This document shows, in pieces, positions 1 through 7,749 of a DNA stretch of 64,000 nt. Within the stretch, counting starts at the first letter, position 1, and each line of letters opens with the position of its first letter. The stretch comes from an uncultured Collinsella sp. GTDB lineage: Bacteria > Actinomycetota > Coriobacteriia > Coriobacteriales > Coriobacteriaceae. Where the stretch lies: assembly GCA_959018755.1 (NCBI GenBank), contig CAUEMA010000005.1, positions 1 through 64,000 on the forward strand. The letters are read 5' to 3'. The notes under the pieces are model-generated. The model saw nothing but the letters and a program-made list of their open reading frames with translations. It had not been told where the DNA came from and did not search any database. The position numbers and the translations under genes were made by a program.

Positions 1-132
1 GCCAGACCGGAGGGGCGCCGTGGGCGGGAATCTGGGCGTACACATTTCCTACACAATTGTGCCATCAATTGACGTTTGCCAGTTGTTAGCTACCGCTCGC
101 CGAGCGCATCTTTATATAAAGCAGCCCCATGG
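1..132. other. left-edge non-coding stretch
   Basis: No gene is recognised here. It holds a short GC-rich hairpin near 96-108 (CGCTC/GAGCG) downstream of the phosphohexomutase stop, without a clear T-run. The neighbouring gene to the left lies outside the window. Confidence 0.5.
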
Positions 133-1533
133 CTAAAGCCGATATGCGCCCCTGGCCAAATCGCAGCCGGCATCCAGTAACTCATCGCGCTCCTCCACCG
201 AAAAGCCCTCGGCGTACACGCGCACCACCGGTTCGGTTCCACTGGGACGGACCAGCAGCCAGGTATCGTCCCCGAATGCCAGGCGCAAACCATCCATATG
301 ACTTACGCTCTGCGGCGCCTTGCCGCATATCGACTTGGGATTCACGCCGGGAAGCAGCGTGCGCAACGTCTCGGCATCCTCGGCCTCAAGCCGCAAATCT
401 CGACGTCCGTAGCTCGTCTTGCCAAAGCTCGCCTCGAGCTGATCGATGAGCACGCCCAAGGGCGCACCGGTCTTGGCCATGAGCTCGCACAAAATCAGAC
501 AGGCAAGAATGCCATCACGCTCGGGCATGTGCGCTGCGATACCGATGCCGCCGGCCTCTTCGCCACCCACGAGGACACCGCCCTTCTTCATCTCGGCCGC
601 TATATATTTAAAACCGACGGGCTTGATGACCACGCGGCAGCCAAGCGCTTCGGCAACGCGACGCACAAGCGTGGAGCAAGAAAGGTTGACGACGACGCGT
701 CCCTCCAGATTGCGATACTGGACCAAGTCGCCCAAAACGAGCGCCATGATCTGATGCGGATGTATATATCTACCGCGCTCATCAACCGCGCCGATGCGAT
801 CGGCGTCGCCATCAGTCACCAGGCCGGCGCACGCCCCGTCCTCGACAACCACACGCTCACAAGCATCCACCCACGGCTCAACCGGGTTGGGACAAATATC
901 TCCCCTATCGGTCGTCTCGCCGGCATGAATCTCGTGGACTTCGACGCCAAGCTCTCGAAGCAAGTCGGCAAGATATCCCTGAGCCGCTCCGCCCATGGGG
1001 TCAACCACCACACGCAAACGCGCAGCGCGAATGGCATCTGCATCGACAAACGATGCCACCGCTCGCATATAGTCGGGAATGATATCTGCCGTGCGGTATT
1101 GCCCCTCGAGCCCCAGCGGCTCGGTGGCCATCGTCTCCTCGAGCTCTTCGATGACATCCTGGTTGGCCGTCGAACCATCGCCCATCCGCAGCTTGAGACA
1201 TAGATAGCCCTGCGGATGATGTGAGCCCGTCACCATGAGCGCGCCGCACGCCTCGCCGTCATACGCGGCCGCCCACGTAAGAGCGGGAGTCGGCACCGGC
1301 CGAGACACGAGTACGGCATCGAGCCCGTGGGCGGCAATCACACCCGCCGCGAGCTCGGCAAACTCGCGCGCTTGCGGTCGCGTGTCAAATCCTACATATA
1401 CCGTTTTACCGGGATTCGTCTTTTGCCACAGCCCGCCGATAGCATCGGTGACACGAGCGACGTTGTCGATAGTAAAGTCTCCGTCGACGCGAGCTCGCCA
1501 ACCGTCAGTTCCAAAGTGAATTATCGCGCACAC
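133..1533 (-). CDS. phosphoglucomutase/phosphomannomutase family protein
   Basis: Alpha-D-phosphohexomutase of about 466 residues that interconverts hexose 1- and 6-phosphates through a phosphoserine. The four family loops are visible: serine loop VTGSHHP (near residue 100, a variant of TASHNP), metal loop DGDADR (near 215), sugar loop GGEEAGG (near 320) and phosphate loop RPSGTEP (near 430). I start it at the GTG at 1533, because GAGGTG lies 7 bases upstream and the next residues CAIIHFGTDGWR match the usual family start. An ATG upstream at 1611 would add 26 unconserved residues. Whether glucose, mannose or glucosamine phosphate is preferred cannot be read from sequence. It is transcribed away from a terminator at 1660-1684 that separates it from the next gene. 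Confidence 0.88.
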   Translation of the reverse strand: MCAIIHFGTDGWRARVDGDFTIDNVARVTDAIGGLWQKTNPGKTVYVGFDTRPQAREFAELAAGVIAAHGLDAVLVSRPVPTPALTWAAAYDGEACGALMVTGSHHPQGYLCLKLRMGDGSTANQDVIEELEETMATEPLGLEGQYRTADIIPDYMRAVASFVDADAIRAARLRVVVDPMGGAAQGYLADLLRELGVEVHEIHAGETTDRGDICPNPVEPWVDACERVVVEDGACAGLVTDGDADRIGAVDERGRYIHPHQIMALVLGDLVQYRNLEGRVVVNLSCSTLVRRVAEALGCRVVIKPVGFKYIAAEMKKGGVLVGGEEAGGIGIAAHMPERDGILACLILCELMAKTGAPLGVLIDQLEASFGKTSYGRRDLRLEAEDAETLRTLLPGVNPKSICGKAPQSVSHMDGLRLAFGDDTWLLVRPSGTEPVVRVYAEGFSVEERDELLDAGCDLARGAYRL

Positions 1534-1656
1534 GCGCAGACACCTCGCAGTGTTTGGATCATGGTACGCATGAGGTATACCCGCAACGGGCATCCGACAA
1601 GCCGCCGACACGCTCGTTCACCGTTTAGGCAAAAGCCGCCGAGATGCGCGCCGGCA

Positions 1657-1684
1657 ACAAAAAAACCGCCCCGGCAGGGGCGGT
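1657..1684 (-). terminator. intrinsic terminator after the homocysteine methyltransferase gene
   Basis: Read on the minus strand, CCGCCCC and GGGGCGG arms with a short loop are followed by seven T residues, about 25 bases past the stop codon at 1711. Confidence 0.8.
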
Positions 1685-1710
1685 GATTCGATACTCCTAT
1701 TTTTGGGGCT

Positions 1711-2604
1711 CTATATATCGAGCGCATCTGCCAGAGCGGCCGTCGTAACCGCCGTGGTTCCGCAGCAGCTGCCTACCATTGCGGCGCCTGCCCGCGCCCA
1801 CTCGACGCATGCGCGAGCGAAGGCTTCGGGATCCTCGTGCCACACGGGCCCATCCTGTGTCTGAACCGGATTTCCCGCGTTGGGCCGAACCGTAACGGGA
1901 GTGGTGGCCGTGGCGACCATCCTTGGCACCGCGGCAGTAGCCGCTGTCAGGGAGCAGCAATTGACCCCGACCGAGTTCGCACCGTGCTTCTCGGCATACA
2001 AGATGGCACCTTCGATGTTTAGGCCATCGCCCAGCAGGTCGCCCTTGTCATCAATAGCAAAACTCACCAGAACGGGCATGCCGTCAGCGGCATCATGGGC
2101 ACCGGCGAGCACGGGCTGCAGATTGCGGATCGACGTGACTGTCTCGATCAGGAGACCGTCGACGCCGGCGTTGAGCAAGGCGGACGCCTGCTCACGAGCG
2201 TTTGCGCGGATCTCTCGATACTCGAGAGAATCCTCGACGAACCACTCAATGGCAATAGGGCCCATGGACCCCAACAGGAGCTGAGGATTTGCCTGGCGGG
2301 CATCGTCGACCGCCCCGCGATTGACCTCCGCCATGGATGGGGCGATTTCATCTTGATCGAGCGCGTGGCCCGACGCCTGAAACGTGTTTGTGATGAGAAC
2401 CTGCGCGCCAGCGGCGACGTACAGTCGATGGATACGGGAAACCGTCTGCGGTTCGGCGAGGTTCCAAAATGCCGGCGGAATATCGGCGGCACCGCACTCG
2501 CTCAGCAACACGCTGCCCATGGGGCCCTGTGCCAGCAATGTCTCGCTGGCAAGCCGGCGCATAAGCTCCTCGCCGCCAAAACGATTGTAATAACTCGTGT
2601 CCAT
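1711..2604 (-). CDS. homocysteine S-methyltransferase family protein
   Basis: A 297-residue zinc-dependent methyltransferase barrel resembling MmuM/BHMT and the N-terminal domain of MetH. It would transfer a methyl group, from S-methylmethionine or a similar donor, to homocysteine to give methionine. Family signs are QGPMGSVLL near residue 27 (cf. DGAMGT), GVNCCSL (near 214) and the zinc ligands VGSCCGTT near the C-terminus. It is a stand-alone domain without folate or cobalamin modules, so the donor is unresolved. It lies 12 bases after the DtxR-type regulator on the same strand, which hints at cotranscription. Confidence 0.8.
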   Translation of the reverse strand: MDTSYYNRFGGEELMRRLASETLLAQGPMGSVLLSECGAADIPPAFWNLAEPQTVSRIHRLYVAAGAQVLITNTFQASGHALDQDEIAPSMAEVNRGAVDDARQANPQLLLGSMGPIAIEWFVEDSLEYREIRANAREQASALLNAGVDGLLIETVTSIRNLQPVLAGAHDAADGMPVLVSFAIDDKGDLLGDGLNIEGAILYAEKHGANSVGVNCCSLTAATAAVPRMVATATTPVTVRPNAGNPVQTQDGPVWHEDPEAFARACVEWARAGAAMVGSCCGTTAVTTAALADALDI

Positions 2605-2616
2605 ATATGTATTTCG

Positions 2617-3039
2617 CTATTCCTCGACGCTGATTCCCTGCTTTTCGAGATAGGCGAGCCAGCGGTTCATCGTGTCCTCGGAAAGCGCATGCTCCATCAT
2701 GCAGGCCTCGGTATCGGCACACTCAAAGTCGACGCCGAGCTCCTGGACCAAAAACGTGCGGATCAGGCGATGGCGATACCAGATAGCCGAGCCGACCTCG
2801 CGTCCACGGTCAGTCAGGATAACTTTACCGTAGTGAGACTGCTCGACAAGCTCGGATGCCTTGAGAGCCGAAACCGCCTTGTTGACCGATGCCTTCGAGA
2901 CGCCAAGGCGCTGTGCGATATCGACCGATCGCACGCCATTGGTCTCCCCATCTTCGCTTTCGATGCGAACCATGCACTCCAAGTAGTCTTCGTTCGCCAC
3001 CGTTAGGCGTAGCTCGCGCGAGCTATTTGTCGTATCCAT
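2617..3039 (-). CDS. DtxR/MntR-family metal-dependent transcriptional regulator
   Basis: About 140 residues. The N-terminal winged helix-turn-helix (SVDIAQRLGVSKASVNKAVSAL) is followed by the wing KVILTDRGREVGSAIWYRHRL and a dimerisation region with candidate metal ligands (ECADTEACMMEHALSE, His and Glu/Cys spaced as in the family). Such proteins repress metal-uptake genes when Mn or Fe is bound. The start at 3039 is chosen because AAGGGACGG lies 6-9 bases upstream. It is divergent from pepT across about 120 bases that carry a perfect 20-bp palindrome. The target genes are not evident in this window. Confidence 0.82.
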   Translation of the reverse strand: MDTTNSSRELRLTVANEDYLECMVRIESEDGETNGVRSVDIAQRLGVSKASVNKAVSALKASELVEQSHYGKVILTDRGREVGSAIWYRHRLIRTFLVQELGVDFECADTEACMMEHALSEDTMNRWLAYLEKQGISVEE

Positions 3040-3092
3040 GAACATCCGTCCCTTCTGCATTCAATGGCTGATTCTACCCCATCCAAGCGTCG

Positions 3093-3112
3093 CGGTATGC
3101 CGCGGCATACCG
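3093..3112. promoter_or_regulatory. perfect 20-bp palindrome between the DtxR-type gene and pepT
   Basis: CGGTATGCCG followed by its exact reverse complement, midway between the divergent starts. Its position and symmetry suit a dimeric regulator, possibly the adjacent DtxR-type protein. The assignment is inference. Confidence 0.5.
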
Positions 3113-3159
3113 TGCTAGAGTTCTTGTTGCACACGACGACCAAGATTGGAGCGGTCTTT

Positions 3160-4407
3160 ATGGAAAACACCACCACGAACCCCGACGTCCTCGAGCGTTT
3201 TTTGCGCTATGTCCAGATCAACACGCAGTCCGAGGATGCCAACTGCGACCAGGTGCCGTCGAGCACCGTCCAGTTTGACCTTGCCAACGTGCTTGCCGAG
3301 GAGCTGCGCGAGCTGGGTGCGACCGATGCCCATGTAACCGAAAACGCCTATGTCTGCGCGCACATTCCCGCTAGCGCCGGTTCCGAGAATAAGCCCGCCC
3401 TGGGCCTGATCGCGCACCTCGATACCACCGAGGTCGCGCCGGGCGCCGGCGTAGCGCCGCACATCGTGCACTACGAGGGCGGCGACCTGGTTTGTGGCAT
3501 CGTTGACGGCAAGCCCGTGTCCATGAGCACCGCCAAGCTTCCCGCCCTCAACGATCTGGTGGGTGAGGACCTTGTCTGCTCCGACGGAACTACGCTGCTG
3601 GGAGCCGACGACAAGGCGGGTGTCGCCGAAATCATGGCACTCGTCGCTCGCATCGCGCAGGATCCCTCCCTGCCCCACCCCGCGCTCGGCATTTGCTTCT
3701 GCCCGGACGAGGAAATCGGTCACGGTGCTGAGCTGTTGGATATCGAGGCCTTCGGCTGCAAGTACGCCTACACGGTAGACGGCGGTCCGGTTGGCGAGCT
3801 TGAGTGGGAGTGCTTCAATGCCGCCGAGGCAACCGTTCGCTTTGAGGGCCAGTCCATTCACCCCGGCGACGCCAAGGGCCGCATGGTCAACGCGAGCAAC
3901 CTGTTCTGCGACTTCAATGCCCTGCTCCCCTACGAGCAGCGTCCGGAATACACCGAGGGCTACGAGGGCTTCTATCACCTTGAGGGCGTCTCGGCAACGG
4001 TCGACCATGCCACGGCGCGCTATATCGTCCGTGATCACGATGCCGCCAAGTTCCAGCAGAAGCTCGAGCTGATGGATGCCGCCGCCGCACTGCTCAACCA
4101 GCGACTGGGCGAGGAGTGCGTAACGGTCGAGATTAAGCACCAGTACCGCAACATGGCCGAGATCGTCCGCGACTACCCGGAGCTGATCGATGTCGCCAAG
4201 GATGCCTTCCTTGCCTGCGACGTCGAGCCCCAGGTGCTGCCGATTCGCGGCGGCACTGACGGCGCCCAGCTGTCGTTCCGTGGCCTGCCCTGCCCCAACC
4301 TCTCGACAGGCGGTTACTGCTACCACGGCGTCAACGAGTTTGTCCCGGTCAGCTCACTCGTCAAGATGACCGACGTCCTGCAGGAGCTTGTCGCCCGTTT
4401 CGCATAA
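3160..4407 (+). CDS. pepT: peptidase T (tripeptide aminopeptidase)
   Basis: A 415-residue dizinc M20B aminopeptidase that removes the N-terminal residue of tripeptides in the cytoplasm. Visible motifs are AHLDTTE (metal His/Asp), GADDKAG (bridging Asp), PDEEIGHG (catalytic Glu pair), the dimerisation-domain segment VDGGPVGELEWECFNAA, and RGGTDGAQLS near the C-terminus. The start is at 3160, with GGAG 8 bases upstream; the frame stays open upstream but that part is not conserved. Length and motif order match canonical PepT. It is followed at once by an intrinsic terminator, so it is probably monocistronic. Confidence 0.93.
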   Translation: MENTTTNPDVLERFLRYVQINTQSEDANCDQVPSSTVQFDLANVLAEELRELGATDAHVTENAYVCAHIPASAGSENKPALGLIAHLDTTEVAPGAGVAPHIVHYEGGDLVCGIVDGKPVSMSTAKLPALNDLVGEDLVCSDGTTLLGADDKAGVAEIMALVARIAQDPSLPHPALGICFCPDEEIGHGAELLDIEAFGCKYAYTVDGGPVGELEWECFNAAEATVRFEGQSIHPGDAKGRMVNASNLFCDFNALLPYEQRPEYTEGYEGFYHLEGVSATVDHATARYIVRDHDAAKFQQKLELMDAAAALLNQRLGEECVTVEIKHQYRNMAEIVRDYPELIDVAKDAFLACDVEPQVLPIRGGTDGAQLSFRGLPCPNLSTGGYCYHGVNEFVPVSSLVKMTDVLQELVARFA

Positions 4408-4433
4408 GACTGGCCGCATAAGCCCAAAAGACG

Positions 4434-4472
4434 AATCGCCCCGTCCTCAATCGAGAACGGGGCGATTTTTTT
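4434..4472 (+). terminator. intrinsic terminator after pepT
   Basis: An 11-bp stem (AATCGCCCCGT with its complement ACGGGGCGATT) and a 12-base loop are followed by a run of T, 27 bases past the pepT stop. Confidence 0.9.
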
Positions 4473-4573
4473 GCTGCAATGAGACCAGGTTGACGCGCGC
4501 CAGCCTCTTGACGCAAGGAGTGTCCCAAACTGCCGACACATAAGGAACGCCCCCAAGCGCCAAGTGTTCCGGC

Positions 4574-4741
4574 AACGCCGATGTTTTGGCGCGGACAGCG
4601 AAAACCCGCCAGAGCGAGCAAGGTGCCTTGAAACAAGGCGGCATTGATCTTTTGATCATGCCGCCGAAGTTGAAAGGCAGATTGCCGCTCTGGCGGGTTT
4701 GCAGCGTCGACTGGTTACGCGGTTTGGTAAAACCGCGTAAC
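4574..4741. repeat. structured palindromic element, family 1, copy 1 (candidate ncRNA)
   Basis: First of three related copies (others at 20161-20328 and 42921-43113). Order on the plus strand: AACGCCGATGTTTTGGC; CAGCG; outer stem AAACCCGCCAGAG (4602-4614) pairing with 4688-4700; GAGCAAGGTG; helix GCCTT/AAGGC; a terminal hairpin GGCGGCAT/ATGCCGCC; CAGATTGCC; GCAGCGTCG; and a final 12-bp hairpin at 4714-4741 with loop GGTA. The stems differ between copies but stay paired. It ends one base from the stop codon of the minus-strand LCP gene. Strand of transcription, if any, is unknown. Confidence 0.75.
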
Positions 4742-4742
4742 T

Positions 4743-5969
4743 CTAATAGTTGGCTTCGTAGCCGTTGCCGTCGCCGGTGGGCTCTTCGTAGTTATCGGAG
4801 CCGTCGCCCGAATCGTCGGAATCGTCCGAGCCACCCGACGAGGTCGCCGTGCCATATGCGTAGTCCTCGGACGTATTGTTGTTGAGGTCACCGATCGTGG
4901 AGCTGGAGCCGTCGGAAAGGCCCATGGTGTTGGGGCCCTTGGGATCCTCACCGGCTTCGACACGGGCCATCATTTCCTTAAGCTCGTCTTCGTAGACAAA
5001 GACATAGCTCACACCGTCGATCATAGTGCTGCCGTCGGCATACGAGGGCAGGTTGGCCGAGTAGATGCCATCGACATCCATGCCGCGCATGGCATTGACC
5101 GTAGAGACGATATCCTGAACGCTCATATCGGTTACGAGCATGTCGGACAGCGAGTTGACCAGATCAAAGATCTTGGTGGCATCAAAGTTGTTGAGGATCT
5201 GGTTGGCGAGGGCGCCAAGTACCTGACGCTGATGGCGCATGCGCGTATAGTCGCCGTCGGCATAGGTGTAACGGCAACGGGCGTAGGCAAGGGCGGTGGC
5301 GCCATCCATGTGCTGCTGGCCGGCAGTAATCTTAATATCCAGGTGCTCGGGATCGTCGACGTCGTCGGTCGCGTTAATGTCGATACCGCCAACCGAATCA
5401 ATAAGCGACTGCATGCCGTCAAAGCTGACCTCGGCATAGTGAGCAATCTGAACGCCGCACAGCTCGTTGACCGCTTGGACCATGGCCTCGGCGCCGCCAT
5501 AGGTATGGCAGGCGTTAATCTTCATGGTCGAGCCTTTGTAGACAACCTTGGTATCGCGCGGAATGGAGATGAGCGTTGCCTGCTTTTGCGTAGGGTCAAT
5601 GCGAGCCAGGATAATCGAGTCGGCACGGTACGTATCCTCGCCCGGACGACCATCGGTACCAAGAAGCAGCACGTAGAACGGATCTTTTGCCTCATCGGTA
5701 TCGACCAGAATCTGGCGCAAGTTGTTGGTAATGACATTGGAGTCGCCAAGCTTGCCCATGATGGTGGCAAACCACAGACCTGCAGCGGTCGTGGCGCTCA
5801 GCAGTACGCCGAGCACGGCGATGAGAGCTACGCGGCGAACCGTGCGCCCACGACGGCGCTGACGGGCGCGCTCGGAATAGCGAGCGACGTTGTCGCGGCT
5901 GTAGATCTTGGCCTGCGCACCAGTCGAGGGTCTTCGGGTGTTATCCGCCAGGGGCTTCTTGTTAAACAT
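4743..5969 (-). CDS. LytR-CpsA-Psr (LCP) family cell-wall ligase
   Basis: About 408 residues. A basic, disordered cytoplasmic N-terminus is followed by one membrane segment (about residues 46-68) and an extracellular LCP domain (about 95-250) with LLLGTDGRPGEDTYRADSIILA, SIPRDTKV and the YARCRYTYADGDYTRMRHQRQ arginine cluster. The C-terminal tail is rich in Ser, Asp and Gly. LCP proteins attach wall polymers from polyprenyl-pyrophosphate carriers to peptidoglycan. The start is the ATG at 5969 with AGG 6 bases upstream; a TTG two codons earlier is less likely. It begins 12 bases after murA, consistent with a shared cell-wall operon. Confidence 0.9.
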   Translation of the reverse strand: MFNKKPLADNTRRPSTGAQAKIYSRDNVARYSERARQRRRGRTVRRVALIAVLGVLLSATTAAGLWFATIMGKLGDSNVITNNLRQILVDTDEAKDPFYVLLLGTDGRPGEDTYRADSIILARIDPTQKQATLISIPRDTKVVYKGSTMKINACHTYGGAEAMVQAVNELCGVQIAHYAEVSFDGMQSLIDSVGGIDINATDDVDDPEHLDIKITAGQQHMDGATALAYARCRYTYADGDYTRMRHQRQVLGALANQILNNFDATKIFDLVNSLSDMLVTDMSVQDIVSTVNAMRGMDVDGIYSANLPSYADGSTMIDGVSYVFVYEDELKEMMARVEAGEDPKGPNTMGLSDGSSSTIGDLNNNTSEDYAYGTATSSGGSDDSDDSGDGSDNYEEPTGDGNGYEANY

Positions 5970-5981
5970 AGGCAACCTGCA

Positions 5982-7265
5982 TTAGTAGATGACGGGATCG
6001 GGGACGGTGGCATGTTCGACATGCGCGCCAAGCGCCTGCAGCTTTTCGACAAACTGCTCGTAGCCACGTTTGATGTGATGGATGGCAGAGACCTCGGTAA
6101 CGCCGTCGGCGATAAGACCGGCAACCACAAGCGCCGCGCCGCCACGAAGGTCGGGCGAGGTGACCTGTGCGCCTGAGAACCCCTTAACGCCGTGAATCAT
6201 GGCGTGATGGCTCTCAATGCGAATATCAGCACCCATACGCACGAGCTCGGAGGCGAACATAAAGCGGTTCTCGAAGATATTCTCGGTAATCACGGAACTT
6301 CCGTCGGCAAGGGCCGAAAGCACCATGATCTGCGCCTGCATGTCGGTCGGGAAACCCGGGAACGGAAGCGTCTGGATATCGACCGGCTTGATGCGCTCGG
6401 CGCGATTGACGTGGACACCGTTCTCGATACGCTCGCACTCGATACCCATAAGTTCCATCTTTTTGAGCACCATGCCCAGGTGGATGGGGCAGAAGCCCGT
6501 AACATCGACGCCGCGTTCATCGGCCATGAGGGCGCCGGCGACGATAAAGGTGCCGGCCTCGATGCGGTCACCCACCACGCAATGGGTAACGGGGTGCAGC
6601 TCCTCCACGCCCTCGATGGTCACGACGGGCGTGCCCGCGCCGACGATCTTGGCACCCATCTCGTTGAGCATGTTGGCAAGGTCGACGATCTCGGGCTCGC
6701 GGGCAGCGTTGTCGATAACCGTGGTGCCCTGCGCGCGCACGGCAGCCATGATGAGGTTCTCGGTAGCACCCACGCTCGCGAACTCGAGCGTGACGGTGGT
6801 GCCGCGCAGGCCCTGGGGAGCACTGGCGTTGATGTAGCCATGGGCGGTGTCGAACTCGACGCCCAGAGCCTCGAGACCCAGGATATGCATATCGATCTTG
6901 CGGGCACCCAGGTTGCAGCCGCCCGGCATGGCGATCTTGGCGCGATGGAAACGACCCAGCAGGGGGCCCATCACAGCCGTGGAGGCGCGCATCTTGGCGA
7001 CGAGCTTGTAGGGAGCCTCCCAAGAATCAACCTGGGAAGTATCGATTTCGAGCGTGTGCTCATCGAGAACTTCGATTGTGGCGCCCATGCCCTTGAGTAC
7101 CTTGCCCATAACGTGGACATCGGAAATATCGGGCACGTTCTGAAGCGTTGTCTTGCCCGGCGCCAGAAGCGTTGCAGCCATGAGTTTGAGTGCGGAATTC
7201 TTTGCACCCGAGACGGGCACGGAGCCTCCGATGGCGTGGCCACCCTCAACGCGGATAATATCCAA
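5982..7265 (-). CDS. murA: UDP-N-acetylglucosamine 1-carboxyvinyltransferase
   Basis: A 427-residue EPSP-synthase-fold enzyme that performs the first committed step of peptidoglycan synthesis, transferring enolpyruvate from PEP to UDP-GlcNAc. The N-terminal GGHAIGGSVPVSGAKNS supplies the conserved Lys/Asn pair. The active-site loop MPGGCNLGARKID carries the catalytic Cys near residue 115, so fosfomycin sensitivity is expected in principle. FPGFPTDMQAQ and IFENRFMF are family motifs. Length is typical and the start is the natural ATG. It lies downstream of the atp operon, separated from atpC by a terminator hairpin, and just upstream of the LCP gene. Confidence 0.95.
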   Translation of the reverse strand: MDIIRVEGGHAIGGSVPVSGAKNSALKLMAATLLAPGKTTLQNVPDISDVHVMGKVLKGMGATIEVLDEHTLEIDTSQVDSWEAPYKLVAKMRASTAVMGPLLGRFHRAKIAMPGGCNLGARKIDMHILGLEALGVEFDTAHGYINASAPQGLRGTTVTLEFASVGATENLIMAAVRAQGTTVIDNAAREPEIVDLANMLNEMGAKIVGAGTPVVTIEGVEELHPVTHCVVGDRIEAGTFIVAGALMADERGVDVTGFCPIHLGMVLKKMELMGIECERIENGVHVNRAERIKPVDIQTLPFPGFPTDMQAQIMVLSALADGSSVITENIFENRFMFASELVRMGADIRIESHHAMIHGVKGFSGAQVTSPDLRGGAALVVAGLIADGVTEVSAIHHIKRGYEQFVEKLQALGAHVEHATVPDPVIY

Positions 7266-7280
7266 GGTCTACCCTTTCAA

Positions 7281-7315
7281 AAAGCATGCCCGGGGTGGCT
7301 GAGCCATCCCGGGCA
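7281..7315 (-). terminator. intrinsic terminator after the atp operon
   Basis: On the minus strand ATGCCCGGG pairs with CCCGGGCAT, followed by CTTTTTG, about 40 bases past the atpC stop. Confidence 0.82.
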
Positions 7316-7353
7316 TGATGTGTTCGCAAATGGTCGAACGCCAAAACGTTTGA

Positions 7354-7746
7354 CTATTGGGCAAGCTTGAGCTTACACCATGCGATTTCATTATAGAGGT
7401 AGGCGCGGCGTGCATCATCCTCCGACAAATTACCCAGCTTCTCTTCAAAACCTTGAATATCAGCTTTAACCTTGTCGGCGTCGACGGTCGCCAAATCGCA
7501 AGCGCGCTCGGCGAGGACGGTCACGACATCGTCCGCAACCTGGGCATAGCCGCCGGCCACGGCAAACGTGTGGTCGACAGTGCCCATGGCCTTATCGGAA
7601 ACGCGAACGTAACCGCGGTCGATCGTGCAGATTTCGCTGGAGTGAGCAGGTAAAACGCCAAACTCGCCATCCGTAGACGGAATCGACACAAACGCAGCGT
7701 CACCCTCATAGGCGAGGCTCACGGGGCACACGATGCGGATACGCAT
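7354..7746 (-). CDS. atpC: F1F0 ATP synthase epsilon subunit
   Basis: A 130-residue rotor subunit. The N-terminal beta-sandwich (IRIVCPVSLAYEGDAAFVSIPSTDGEFGVLPAHS) contains the conserved EGD and GEFGVLPAH motifs, and the C-terminal helical hairpin (from about residue 88) can inhibit ATP hydrolysis. It is the last gene of the operon, three bases after atpD, as is usual. Confidence 0.93.
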   Translation of the reverse strand: MRIRIVCPVSLAYEGDAAFVSIPSTDGEFGVLPAHSSEICTIDRGYVRVSDKAMGTVDHTFAVAGGYAQVADDVVTVLAERACDLATVDADKVKADIQGFEEKLGNLSEDDARRAYLYNEIAWCKLKLAQ

Positions 7747-7749
7747 AAC

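Noticed and set aside
4434..4741. Riboswitch for the LCP or pepT gene
   Set aside because: The element lies downstream of both genes, not in a 5' leader, and occurs near unrelated genes elsewhere.
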